Positions 1 through 9,114 of a stretch of DNA of 64,000 nt are shown in pieces; the first letter of the stretch is position 1; each line of letters begins with the position of its first letter. A program made the position numbers and the translations under genes. Source of the stretch: Mesoplasma syrphidae. GTDB taxonomy: Bacteria > Bacillota_I > Bacilli_A > Mycoplasmatales > Mycoplasmataceae. Where the stretch lies: the NCBI RefSeq assembly GCF_002843565.1, contig NZ_CP025257.1, forward strand, positions 496,001 to 560,000, given 5' to 3'. The notes beneath the pieces are model-generated. The model saw only the letters and a list, made by a program, of their open reading frames with translations. It had not been told where the DNA came from and made no database searches.

Positions 1-2
1 TA

Positions 3-410
3 GCAACTACAACAACACTTGCAACTCAAATGTATATTTTAAAAAACTTTGCCGTCTTTTTTATCTATATTTTGATTTTTTTGAGTTTAGGTTTAACTGT
101 CGGCGCAAGAAATCGCTTAAAGGATATGAATTATGGATCGCACCGTGGTATAAAAGTGTTTATGGCTATGAAAGAATTGGGACGTGATACTTCAAAATTT
201 GCTACTTTTAAAACTCGAAGAAATAGTCAAAAGCCAAAGTACAGTTTTCACTGAAAAACTTTGTCAAAATCTTTTGATCAAGAGTTGTATATGAAATGTC
301 GAGAACTATTTCCATTTGAAGGAGAATTTAAATGACACAAGAGCAAAACTTATGACTTTGTGCAGAAGCCAAATTATTCAGATGAAGACCAGATTTCTAG
401 AAATGAATAA
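3..410 (+). CDS. C-terminal part of an unknown membrane protein (cut by left edge)
   Basis: The frame is already open at the first base, and the first ATG (position 30) has no ribosome binding site, so this is most likely the end of a longer gene. What is visible is one hydrophobic segment (FFIYILIFLSLGLTV) followed by a basic, aromatic-rich cytoplasmic tail containing the stretches DMNYGSHRGIK and FPFEGEFKW. Two TGA codons (252, 333) are read as Trp and the frame ends at TAA 408-410. It sits upstream of ribF and is separated from it by a terminator. I do not recognise the family. Confidence 0.6.
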
Positions 411-425
411 TATTTAGATATATTA

Positions 426-460
426 AAAAAGAAACTTTTAAAAGTTTCTTTTTATTTTAT
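426..460 (+). terminator. Rho-independent terminator after the left-edge gene
   Basis: The arms AAAAAGAAACT and AGTTTCTTTTT form a stem with a short loop, followed by a T-rich tract. It lies between the left-edge gene and ribF. Confidence 0.75.
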
Positions 461-488
461 AATTAAGATATTGAAATAAGAGGATTAC

Positions 489-1325
489 ATGAGAAATATA
501 TATTACAGTGAACTAACAAAAATGCTTTATAATATGGACCCATCAATTGCAATAATTGGTGACTTTGGAAATTGAACTAAGAACGAGTCAAATTTATTGT
601 TGGAAGCTAAAAAAAGATTTGCGAATGAAAATTTAAGTATGATAGTTGATTCAGACAATTATAATATTGCTAATATTATTTCAAACAACATTTTAAAAGC
701 TAAATGCCAAGAGCAGAAACTTACGTATGTCGAATATTACAAAGCAGTTTTTGAACGTAACTGAAGCAATTTTAAACAGGATTTAAATATTAAAAAGGTA
801 ATTACATTTGATAATTATTCTGAATTGTCAAATTTAGTAAAGGCTTTTGGAAAAGAAAATGTCATTACTATTAATTGAAATGAAAATCAAGATCAATGTC
901 TGCTAGAAATTTTAAACGCATTAGGAACGGCGAATTTAGATAAATACTTTAATCTAACAGGGCACAATTTTATTTTCAAAGGTCACGTCGAACATGGAAA
1001 TCATTACGGTCGAGAACTTGGTTTTCCAACAGCGAATCTTTTAACTAATAAGATGTTAAAGGCTAAATATGGAGTTTATTTAGTAAAAGTTACTTTACCC
1101 AATGAAGATTTTACTCATTGAGGAATTGCCTCTTTTTGAATTAACAATCAAGGTGTCGAAGTTTTTGAAACCCACATTTTAAATTTTGATCAAGATATCT
1201 ATGGTTGAGGAATCCAAATTGAGCTAATAAAATATTTACGTGATAATCAAAAAGTTAGTTCAGTTAAAGAACTAAAAGAAATAATCAACAATGATAAAAT
1301 AGAGGCATTAAAATTAATTGCCTAG
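489..1325 (+). CDS. ribF: Riboflavin kinase / FAD synthetase family protein
   Basis: This 278-residue protein should make FMN from riboflavin. Its C-terminal half carries clear flavokinase motifs: GHVEHGNHYGRELGFPTANL, then a YGVYLVKV strand and FETHILNFDQDIYG with the expected catalytic Glu. The N-terminal half, where bifunctional RibF proteins have an FMN adenylyltransferase with a GxFDGxHxGH nucleotide-binding motif, instead reads IGDFGNWTKNESNLL, so the two motif histidines are absent. Kinase activity therefore looks intact and FAD synthesis doubtful. ATG 489 follows AGAGGA. It heads a run ribF-nfo-nusB-tlyA-dinB, with nfo starting 8 nt after its stop. Confidence 0.88.
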
Positions 1326-1333
1326 GAGGCTTT

Positions 1334-2218
1334 ATGAAAAAATATCCAATTCTTGGTTCACATGTTTCAGCATCAGAAAAAAATAACTATTTAATTGGGG
1401 CTGTGACTGAAAGTGTTAATAATGACGCAAACACTTTCATGATTTATACGGGCCCACCTCAAAATGCTAATCGCAAACCAATAGAGAATTTTAAAATAGC
1501 AGAAATGCATGAATTATTGAAAAAGTATAATCTTGATATTAATGATTTAGTGGTTCATGCTCCATATTTAATTAATATATCTAATCCTGTTAATGAGGCA
1601 ACTTGAAATTTTGGGATTCAATTGCTAATTCGTGAAATTGAAAGATGCGAAGCAATTGGAATTAATATTTTAGTATTGCATCCTGGCGCATATACTAAAG
1701 GAGAACCAACTCAGGCATTAGAGAAACTAATTGAGGGTTTGAACCTTGTTAGTGAATATCAAAATAATGTTAGAATAGCGATTGAAACAATGAGCGGCAA
1801 AGGAACTGAAGTCGGAACTGATTTGCAACAAATTGCTTATGTAATATCCAAATTAAACAATCCTGAAAAAGTTGGAGTTTGCTTAGATACCTGTCATATG
1901 AATGATGCTGGATATGATTTAAGTACTTGATCTGCTATCAAAGAAACAATCACTAAAACAGTAGGTTCTGATAAGATTTTGGTATTTCATTTAAATGATT
2001 CAAAAAATCCTATTGGAGCTCATAAAGATCGCCATGAAAATATTGGTTATGGAACAATTGGGTTTGAAATACTAAATGAGATTTTATGAGATACTGATTA
2101 TCAAGAAATTCCAAAAATTTTGGAAACACCATATGTTCGAGACGTTTCACCATATAAAGCAGAAATTAGCGATTTGAGAAATAAAACTTTTACAGATCCC
2201 TTTAAAAGTCTGAAATAG
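1334..2218 (+). CDS. nfo: Endonuclease IV (AP endonuclease)
   Basis: Metal-dependent AP endonuclease that cuts the backbone 5' to abasic sites in base excision repair; 294 residues, normal for the family. The TIM-barrel metal-site motifs are all present in order: LGSHVS at the N-terminus, [44 protein letters not shown] and [13 protein letters not shown] near the C-terminus. The start ATG 1334 is preceded by AGGAGG, which overlaps the ribF stop, indicating translational coupling. Trp codons at 1604, 1928 and 2087 are TGA. Confidence 0.95.
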
Positions 2219-2277
2219 GAATTGCTTATAAGTCTGGGAAATGAGATAATAATAAGGATGAAAAGGAGAGCTTTAAA

Positions 2278-2682
2278 ATGGAAGAATTAAAAATTAGTTT
2301 AACTACTAGAAGAAAACTTTTAGTTCAAATGTATTATAGATATTTGCTGGCCAGCTCTTCTTTAGAATATATTAAGCAAGATATTTTAGATGAAACTCAA
2401 GCGCAACTAGACGAGAAAACGGCTCTGATTGCTAATGATATTAATGAAAAACTAGAAGAACTTATTATAATTGTTGAAGAACATTTATCAATTGACTGAA
2501 AATGAGAAAGGCTACCAGCTTTAATTGGAGCAATTTTTGTAATTGGCTCTTATGAAATAAAATATACTGATACTCCAAAGCCAGTGACAATTAATGAGAT
2601 GGTTAAACTCACAAAGGAATTGGAGCCAGATTTTGACTATAAATTTATAAACGCTGTTTTAGATAAAATTAGAAAAATATAG
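2278..2682 (+). CDS. nusB: Transcription antitermination factor NusB
   Basis: A 134-residue all-helical protein that, with NusE (S10), binds boxA RNA in rRNA antitermination complexes. The C-terminal half is diagnostic: WERLPALIGAIFVIGSYEI, then KYTDTPKPVTINEMVKLT and a FDYKFINAVLDKI end typical of NusB. ATG 2278 follows AAGGAGAG. Trp codons are TGA (2497, 2503). It ends 3 nt before tlyA, so the two are translationally coupled. Confidence 0.9.
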
Positions 2683-2685
2683 CTT

Positions 2686-3492
2686 ATGAAAATGAGATTG
2701 GATCACTATTTAGTTGATAATGGTTTGGCTGAAAATCGCAGCAAAGCTAAACTATATATTTCCGGACAAAAGAAAGTTTATGTTAACAATAAACTTATTA
2801 ATAAAGCCGGCTTTTCTGTTTCTCAAGAAGATATTATAAAAGTAGTGGATATTGAAAAGGAATTTGTTTCACGAGCCGGGCTAAAACTTTATAAAGCAAT
2901 CAAAGTTTGAAACATCAATTTGGATAACAAAATTTGTCTAGATATTGGAGCTTCAACGGGTGGATTTACTCAATGTTGCTTAGAAAATAATGCTCGAAAA
3001 GTTTTTGCTGTTGATGTTGGAATAGATCAATTGCATTCAACTTTAAAAAATGATCATCGAGTTATAAGCATGGAGAAGTATAATTTTCGCAATGCTAAGA
3101 AAAATGATTTTGGCAATAATATTGACTTTTTTTCTTGTGATGTAAGTTTTATTTCAGTTATTAAAATTTTAGAGGCACTTACAGATATTCTAGAAGAAAA
3201 TGCCCAAGGAGTAATTCTTATTAAGCCACAATTTGAGTCTGAGGTTTTTGAAATAAAAAATGGAAAAGCTAATTCAAAAGAACTTCATGTTAAAGCAATT
3301 TTAAAAATAGTCACTTTCGCAAATGGCTTGGGTTTTGATTTAACTGATTTGGACTTCTCTCCAATAACTGGTAACAAAAAGCAAAATATTGAATATTTGG
3401 CTTTTTTAACTAAAAAATCTGGTTCGGCAAAAATATGAGCTATCGATGAAATTGAAGCTATCGTTAATTGCGCCTGAAAGGCTCTATCTTAA
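2686..3492 (+). CDS. tlyA: TlyA family rRNA methyltransferase / hemolysin A
   Basis: This 268-residue protein has an N-terminal S4 RNA-binding domain (MRLDHYLVDNGLAENRSKAK) followed by an FtsJ-like SAM-dependent methyltransferase domain with motif I CLDIGASTGGFTQCC and a catalytic-type region around VILIKPQFE. TlyA proteins 2'-O-methylate cytidines of 16S/23S rRNA; some members were named hemolysins, but the sequence argues for an RNA modification enzyme. TGA Trp codons occur at 2908, 3436 and 3475. ATG 2686 is only 3 nt after the nusB stop; a start at the next in-frame ATG (2692) is also possible. Confidence 0.9.
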
Positions 3493-3506
3493 GGAGGAAA
3501 TTAGTT

Positions 3507-4826
3507 ATGAGTATGAATAATCATAAAATTATTTTTCACCTTGATATGGATGCTTTTTTTGCAAATTGTATGCAATCACGTTATCCAGAATTAAAGGGTA
3601 AGCCCGTTGTTATTTCTCGAGATGATCGTCGTAGCATTATTACGGCAGCTTCTTATGAAGCACGCAAATATGGAGTCAAAAGTGCTATGCCAATTTTTGA
3701 GGCAAAAAAATTATGTATTGATTTAATTATTATGGAACCTGATTATGCATTGTTTTCTGAAATCTCTCGAAAAATCTGAGAATTAATTGATAAGCATTTT
3801 ACACCAAAATTAGAAATTGCATCAATTGATGAATGCTATATTGATGTCACAAGTAGCTGGCAAAAATTTGGCTCACCCAAAAAAATGGCTGAAAAAATTC
3901 AAGAAACAATTTATAAAGAATTGAAGCTTACATGTTCAATTGGCATTAGCTTTACAAAATTTTTGGCCAAAATGAGTTCTGATATGAATAAGCCTAATGG
4001 TATTACGATGTTAAGTCCACAACTCTTTAATCAAAAAATATGGCGACTACCAATTGGTCAAATGTATGGTGTAGGAAAACGAACAGCTGAACTAATGACC
4101 GCCAATGGGATTTTGTTAATTCATGATTTGGCAAAAGCTGAAAATAACTTTCTAATTGAAAAATTTGGAGACTATGCAATTAAGTTGAAATTAAATGCTT
4201 TGGGACAGGGAAGTGATTTAGTAAAAATAGATAACAACATTTTAAAATCAATATCAAATGAAATAACTTTGGATATTTTTACAAATGATATCAACGAGCT
4301 AGAAGATAAAATCTTTCATATTGCGGCTAATGTTTCTTCAAGAGCAGTTAAGCGCCGAATGAAGGCAAGAACAGTGTCAATTATTATTCGGTATGAGGAA
4401 ATTCGCAATAAGGGGCAGGTATTTGATAAATTGGATCATATTAAAACGAAACGTCGTCAAGAGTCAATTCCTGAATATAGCAATGATTTGGAAATAATTT
4501 ATTCAACAGCAAAATTTTTATTTAATGAAATGTACGATTCTTCGAAGCGAATTTCATTAATTGGTGTCGGACTTAGTAATCTGGTTTTAGAAAATTCGAT
4601 ACCTCAGCAATTAAGTCTTTGAAGTGAAAATGCAAATTTAAAAGCTTTTAAGGATTCTTCAAAGTTGATAAGCGAGATTAATGAAAAGCTCGGATTTAAT
4701 TCTTTAACTTCAGGAAAAGAATTTCAAAAAGTGAATCAGTCGCAAATTGATAATGGAAAATTTTTAAAGAACTATGATTCTCATATTCTTAATAAAGAAT
4801 TGCGAAAAATCAAAAAGGGCAAATAA
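3507..4826 (+). CDS. dinB: Y-family DNA polymerase IV
   Basis: Error-prone translesion polymerase, 439 residues. The palm-domain acidic motifs are HLDMDAFFA near the N-terminus and SIDECYIDVT; CSIGISFTKFLAKMSSDMNK and the helix-hairpin-helix region LPIGQMYGVGKRTAELM follow, then a little-finger domain ending in a Lys-rich tail. I chose ATG 3507, just after TAAGGAGGAAA, rather than an upstream in-frame start at 3468, which would overlap tlyA. It is the last gene of the ribF run and ends at a bidirectional terminator. Confidence 0.92.
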
Positions 4827-4828
4827 TA

Positions 4829-4865
4829 GAAAAAATAGTTCACTTAATCGTGAACTATTTTTTCT
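4829..4865. terminator. Bidirectional terminator between dinB and coaE
   Basis: A long near-perfect hairpin (AGAAAAAATAGTTCAC against GTGAACTATTTTTTCT) with a short loop and T/A runs on both sides serves convergent dinB (+) and coaE (-). The coaE stop codon (4844-4846) lies in the loop. Confidence 0.85.
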
Positions 4866-5407
4866 ATTATTTGATCAATCTTTAAAAAAGTTGCTCTTGA
4901 TTTGCGATTTTTTATTTTAAAATTATAGGCAAACTTTTTTAACTTTTGTTGCTTTAAGATTTTGACTGTTTGATACCAGCCTTTTTTATCTCTTGAATAA
5001 ATTCTTAAACAGTTTATTAAAGGATTTCCAACTGTAACTTTTATATAAATATCAATTTGGGAAATACTTAAGAGTGGTAAAATTGCTCCATCAATGACAA
5101 TATCACTGTTATACAATGCGATTTTCTGAATAATAGCTTCTTTCAATCGCGGCCAAATAATTTTGTTAATGAGCTCAGTATTACTTGCCGATTTTGCCAG
5201 CTCTTGTCTTAATTTAGCACGATTTAAAACATTACCATCAAAGCAATGTGGGAAAGCTTTTCGTAGTTTTTCCTTAATTTCTTTTTCTTCTACTATCTCT
5301 TTGGCAAGTTCGTCTACATCAATAAGGTCAAAATCATATTTGCTACGAATATATTTAGCAATAGTTGTTTTACCAGAGCCAATTTTTCCATACAACCCTA
5401 TAATCAT
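4844..5407 (-). CDS. coaE: Dephospho-CoA kinase
   Basis: Catalyses the last step of coenzyme A synthesis, phosphorylating the 3'-OH of dephospho-CoA. The 187-residue protein has a P-loop GKIGSGKTT at residues 7-15, IDVDELAKEIV (substrate region), and the family pattern VLNRAKLRQELA in place of the usual LDRxxLxxxVF. Its start is 1 nt after the stop of the upstream small gene, so translation is probably coupled. Both Trp residues use TGG. Confidence 0.88.
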   Translation of the reverse strand: MIIGLYGKIGSGKTTIAKYIRSKYDFDLIDVDELAKEIVEEKEIKEKLRKAFPHCFDGNVLNRAKLRQELAKSASNTELINKIIWPRLKEAIIQKIALYNSDIVIDGAILPLLSISQIDIYIKVTVGNPLINCLRIYSRDKKGWYQTVKILKQQKLKKFAYNFKIKNRKSRATFLKIDQIIEKIVHD

Positions 5408-5408
5408 T

Positions 5409-5690
5409 TTATAGTCCCCTACTCATTATACTCAATTGCTTTTCAGCAGAAATTTTTGTTGCAGTAATAATTAAATTGCTTCTGCGATCAATAATAAAAT
5501 ATATTTGTGTATTTGAAGCTGATATATAAATTTCGTTTCCAGCTTCAAAACTTCTTGTCGAATTTTCAATATGTTTAATAACAGCTTCCTTCACTTCATA
5601 ATCAGGTGCCATTTTAAGATTTAGACGTTCACGACATCTTTGCAATCCATGATCAGAAAAAACATAGTTATGCTTATAGTAAAAACTCAC
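5409..5690 (-). CDS. Small DUF4258-like protein (possible RelE-fold)
   Basis: A 93-residue protein starting with GTG, preceded at 7 nt by a strong AGGAGGG. The pattern SDHGLQRCRERLNL, a central EVKEAV helix, then strands around GNEIYIS, IYFIIDRRSN and LIITATKIS resembles the DUF4258 layout (H..R..R near the N-terminus, a final I-T strand). That family shares the RelE/BrnT-type fold, but no antitoxin partner is visible. It forms a two-gene unit with coaE. A 12-bp inverted repeat (5702-5739) overlaps its presumed promoter. Function unknown; the family call is a pattern judgement only. Confidence 0.4.
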   Translation of the reverse strand: MSFYYKHNYVFSDHGLQRCRERLNLKMAPDYEVKEAVIKHIENSTRSFEAGNEIYISASNTQIYFIIDRRSNLIITATKISAEKQLSIMSRGL

Positions 5691-5701
5691 TCTAAGACCC
5701 T

Positions 5702-5739
5702 CCTGCTTGTATATAAAATAATTATATTATACAAACAGG
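5702..5739. promoter_or_regulatory. Inverted repeat over the promoter of the DUF4258-like gene and coaE
   Basis: The arms CCTGCTTGTATA (5702-5713) and TATACAAACAGG (5728-5739) are 11/12 complementary across a 14-nt AT-only spacer. On the minus strand the upstream arm contains TATAAT-like sequence (GTATAATATAA), so the repeat brackets the likely -10 region. This is the layout of an operator, although it could also form a leader hairpin just upstream of the ribosome binding site. Confidence 0.5.
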
Positions 5740-5778
5740 CTAAACCAATGATTTACTAAAAATTTCTTTCAGTTCCCC

Positions 5779-5800
5779 AACAATTTTGCTTAAAATTGTT
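5779..5800 (-). other. Perfect 9-bp stem-loop abutting the stop codon of the sigma-like gene
   Basis: AACAATTTT (5779-5787) and AAAATTGTT (5792-5800) are perfectly complementary around a 4-nt loop. On the minus strand the stem begins with the last base of the TAA stop of the sigma-like gene. No T-tract follows (the next minus-strand bases are GGGGAACTG), so it is not a standard terminator. Confidence 0.7.
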
Positions 5801-6342
5801 TATAACTTATTTCGGGAAATATTATATCTTTCACAAATGGTTTTCTTAGTTATTCCATTAACATAATCATTAAATATTTTTCGAAACCGTTCATCATGAT
5901 ATTTTACAAAGTACTTATCTAGAATGTCCTGATATCCTAAACCAACTGACCAATCAGATTCACAAAAATTTTCATAGTCATGATCTGTTTGCTCATGCAA
6001 CGAATAAGCTTGGTTGACGATTCTAAATTTATTATTAGAATATTTGATACAAACATCCATAGTTTTTCAATATACAGCATCAATAATATAAGATATAAAT
6101 TTTTTACGCTTACTTTTTATTTTGTAATCCTTGATTGCCAACTCAAAGACTTCTCAAGCGGTGCTTTGCAAATCCTCTTTTTCAATTGGCAAACAACTAA
6201 ACTTTTTAAATGCCTTATCAATTGCGTAGTTTATAGGCTTTTTTAAAATACCAAAAAGATGTAGTTTTTCTTTCTCCGTTAATCTAGTCAAACCCTTGTG
6301 ACAATAATATTCAACAGCTTGCGCATAATTAGAATTTTCCAT
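5800..6342 (-). CDS. SigH/ComX-like alternative sigma factor
   Basis: This 180-residue protein looks like a small sigma-70 family factor. Residues ~30-110 match region 2: a helix KPINYAIDKAFKKFS, the signature EKEDLQSTAWEVFELAIKDY (compare EDLVQEG..GL..A...F in SigH), then FISYIIDAVYWKTMDVCIK and the RIVNQAYSLHE segment at the 2.4 position. The C-terminal part, FRKIFNDYVNGITKKTICE then RYNISRNKL, resembles region 4 but ends inside the helix-turn-helix. The same frame stays open for 19 codons past the TAA. ATG follows AAAGGAGA. Mycoplasmas have at least one known small alternative sigma (MG428 of M. genitalium); whether this is an orthologue cannot be judged here. Trp codons are TGA. Confidence 0.65.
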
Positions 6343-6354
6343 AAAAATTCTCCT

Positions 6355-6374
6355 TTCAAAAAGTATTAGAATTT
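6355..6374 (-). promoter_or_regulatory. Element upstream of the sigma-like gene resembling the comEC/C39 boxes
   Basis: Minus-strand sequence TTCTAATACTTTTTGAAAGG shares TTCTAATxCTTTT with the elements upstream of comEC (14931-14950) and of the C39 gene (49081-49100). TCTAAT is also one mismatch from a sigma-A -10 hexamer. The match is shorter than that between the other two copies, so this is tentative. Confidence 0.3.
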
Positions 6375-6387
6375 TTTTGAAATTTTG

Positions 6388-6410
6388 TTCTTATGTTTAT
6401 TCTTATGTTT
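6388..6410. repeat. Tandem 11-bp direct repeat between glpK and the sigma-like gene
   Basis: TTCTTATGTTT occurs at 6388-6398 and again at 6400-6410, a 12-bp period. It lies in the 70-nt gap between glpK and the sigma-like gene, where no terminator is visible. It could be a binding site or simply low-complexity sequence. Confidence 0.6.
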
Positions 6411-6412
6411 CT

Positions 6413-7927
6413 TTATTTTGTTTCAAGTTCCTTAACTCACCCAAAAGTTCTTGTTACTGCAGAAGTTCAACCCTGAATTAAATTTTTTGCCTCTTCTTTT
6501 TTAATTTGTGGTTTTCAACTCATATCAACAGCATAATTTTGTTTTATTTCTTCAACATCTTTTCAATATTTAACTGCCAACCCTGCCATATAGGCAGCTC
6601 CCATTGCAGTTGTTTCAATGTTAGTCGGCTTAATTACTTCTCCTTGAGAAATATTTGCTTGGAACTGCATTAAGAATTTATTTCTACAAGCTCCTCCATC
6701 AACTTTAATATGCAAGAATGGTTTTTTGATATCTTTTGACATTGCACTAATTACGTCATTTGCCTGATAAGCAATTGCCTCTAAAGTAGCACGAACAATG
6801 TGCTCACGTTTAGTTCCTCTGTCTAAACCAAAAATAGCTCCTCGTGAATATGAATCTCAATATGGTGATCCCAATCCTGTAAATGATGGAACTACATATA
6901 CACGACGATCATCAGAAACTTGACCAGCATATCATTCGGTTTCAGTCGCATTATAAACCAAACGCAAATTATCTCTTAATCATTGAATGGCAGCTCCAGC
7001 AATCATTACCGAACCTTCTAATGCATAAGTAATTTCACCGTTATAAGCAGCAGCAATAGTAGTTAATAAACCATGCTCAGAAAATATTTTGCTTGCTCCG
7101 GTATTCATCAAAATAAAAGCTCCAGTCCCGTAAGTAATTTTTGCTTCTCCTTGTTTTGTGCATAGTTGGCCAAATAAGGCTGATTGTTGGTCTCCAATTG
7201 AGGAAGCAATTTTAATACGTGTATTATCTGCTTTTGATATTAAACCTGCAAATGTTTCTCCATAAACTTCACTACATGATTTAATTTCTGGGAGAATATT
7301 TTTAGGAATATTAAACAATTGTAATAATTCCTCATCTCAGTCATTAGTATGGATATTATAAAGTAAAGTACGCTGAGCATTCGTATGGTCAGTTATAAAT
7401 TTTTCCCCGCCAGTTAAGCGATAAATTAATCATGTATTGATTGTTCCAAATTTTAATTTTCCCTCTTCTGCTAGTTGTCTCGCTCCCTGAACGTTATCCA
7501 AAATTCATTGAACTTTTGTCGCTGAAAAGTATGGATTAATGATTAATCCTGTTTTATTACGAACCATATCAACTTGTTCTTGTGTCATTTGCTCACAAAG
7601 TTTTGCTGTTCGTTGGTCTTGTCAAACAATCGCATTATAAATTGGTAAACCAGTTTCACTGTTCCATAAGACCACAGTTTCACGTTGATTGGTGATTCCG
7701 ATTGCCTCAATTTGATTTCCCTTAATTTTTGATTTATTCAAAACTGATACTAGCGTAGTACGTTGAGTATTTCAAATTTCAACAGCATCATGTTCTACTC
7801 AGCCTTCTTTTGGAAAATACTGCGTAAATTCACTTTGTTCAACTGCAATAATATCTCCTTGTTTGTTTGTAATTAAACTTCTTGCACTAGTTGTCCCCTC
7901 ATCAAGAGTCAAAATATATTTTTCCAT
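6413..7927 (-). CDS. glpK: Glycerol kinase
   Basis: ATP-dependent phosphorylation of glycerol to glycerol-3-phosphate; 504 residues, the usual size. It starts [17 protein letters not shown] (FGGY kinase phosphate-binding motif), carries [12 protein letters not shown] and the C-terminal pair [14 protein letters not shown] and [16 protein letters not shown]. The start follows AAAGGAGA and lies 16 nt beyond glpO. It is the last gene of glpF-glpO-glpK and supplies substrate for GlpO. Trp is mostly TGA. Confidence 0.95.
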
Positions 7928-7943
7928 AGTTCTCCTTTATAAA

Positions 7944-9095
7944 TTAGTTTTCAATTGGATTTCAATTTAACTTATTAGTCAGTTTAATTTTTGTTTTAAT
8001 CATTTCAATGACGTAGTCAGCAAGTGCTGGGGCTGAAGAAATTCCTGGACTTTTAATTCCAGCGACATTGATGAAGTGATCATTTTGGCTTGAAAAATTG
8101 ATATAAAAATCATCATTTTCTTTTCAAATTGCTCTTGATCCTGAAAAGTGATAACAAGTGTGCTCCATTTTTAATCCAGGAACAATACGAGTTCCAATTT
8201 CACCAATTTCGTTATATTTATTAGTTGTAATTAGTCTTGTTTCGTCGCGAGAAATTCCCTCCTCGGCAGTTGGTCCAACTAATGTACGACCATCTAGCAT
8301 TGGTGCCACTAAGACACCTTTTCCATAAACAGTAGGTACCATAAATAGAACTGAATTTATTTGAGGCTGACTGAAACGCTCCAAAACACGATATTCTCCT
8401 CTTCGACGCTTTAATGTAAAATCTGTCGCCCCCGTAAATTTGGCAATTTCGTCTCCTCAGTGACCAGCACAATTAATAATTATTTTTGCTTTAATAACAT
8501 CTCCATCAGAATTTCTTACTTTCATAAAATCTTTACTCTGAGTATCAATAGATGCCACTTTTCAATTTAATTTTAATTCCACATTGTTTTTGATTGCATT
8601 GCTGAGCAACTTTTTAGATAATGCTACAGGATCAATTAAAACTGATGAATTACAAAGTAGTGCCCCCACTACATCAGTACTAATATTAGGCTCTCTTTTT
8701 TGAACTTCTTCAAAGTTTAAAATTTTCATTTCATGAGCTTGTAATCCATTTGACAAACCTCGGTTGTACAAAACTTCAAGTTCTCCTTTTTCATATTCGT
8801 TAAAAGCCAATACTAATGAGTCAATTCGCTTATAAGGAAAATTTAATTGCTTAAATCATTCTTCGTAGCGAATTTTTCCAAGCACATTTAATTTGGCATT
8901 TAGTGTTCCTATTTTTGCGTCAAATCCACCATGAATTAATCCTGAATTGCCTGTTGTAGTTTCGTCAGCAACAACTGGATTTTTTTCTAAAATTACTACA
9001 TTAGTATGATACTTTCCTAATTCCCGAGCAATTGAAGCTCCCATTATTCCTGCTCCGATAATGCAAATATCATAATTTATTTCTTTTCTAATCAT
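7944..9095 (-). CDS. glpO: Glycerol-3-phosphate oxidase (H2O2-forming)
   Basis: FAD-dependent oxidoreductase of 383 residues. It opens with a dinucleotide-binding motif CIIGAGIMGASIARELG, a second FAD-contact region ETTTGNSGLIHGG, an ATG-like motif IIINCAGHWG and a C-terminal NVAGIKSPGIS. In mycoplasmas this short form is an oxidase that passes electrons to O2, giving dihydroxyacetone phosphate and H2O2, a known cytotoxic product in M. mycoides and M. pneumoniae. Oxidase rather than dehydrogenase activity is inferred from family and operon. The ribosome binding site (AAAGAG) is weak for this genome. It lies between glpF and glpK. Confidence 0.87.
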
Positions 9096-9114
9096 ATTTT
9101 CTCTTTCTGCTGTT

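Noticed and set aside
5779-5800. Stem-loop after the sigma-like gene as a terminator
   Set aside because: No T-run follows the stem on the minus strand, and the following gene has its own promoter-like region.
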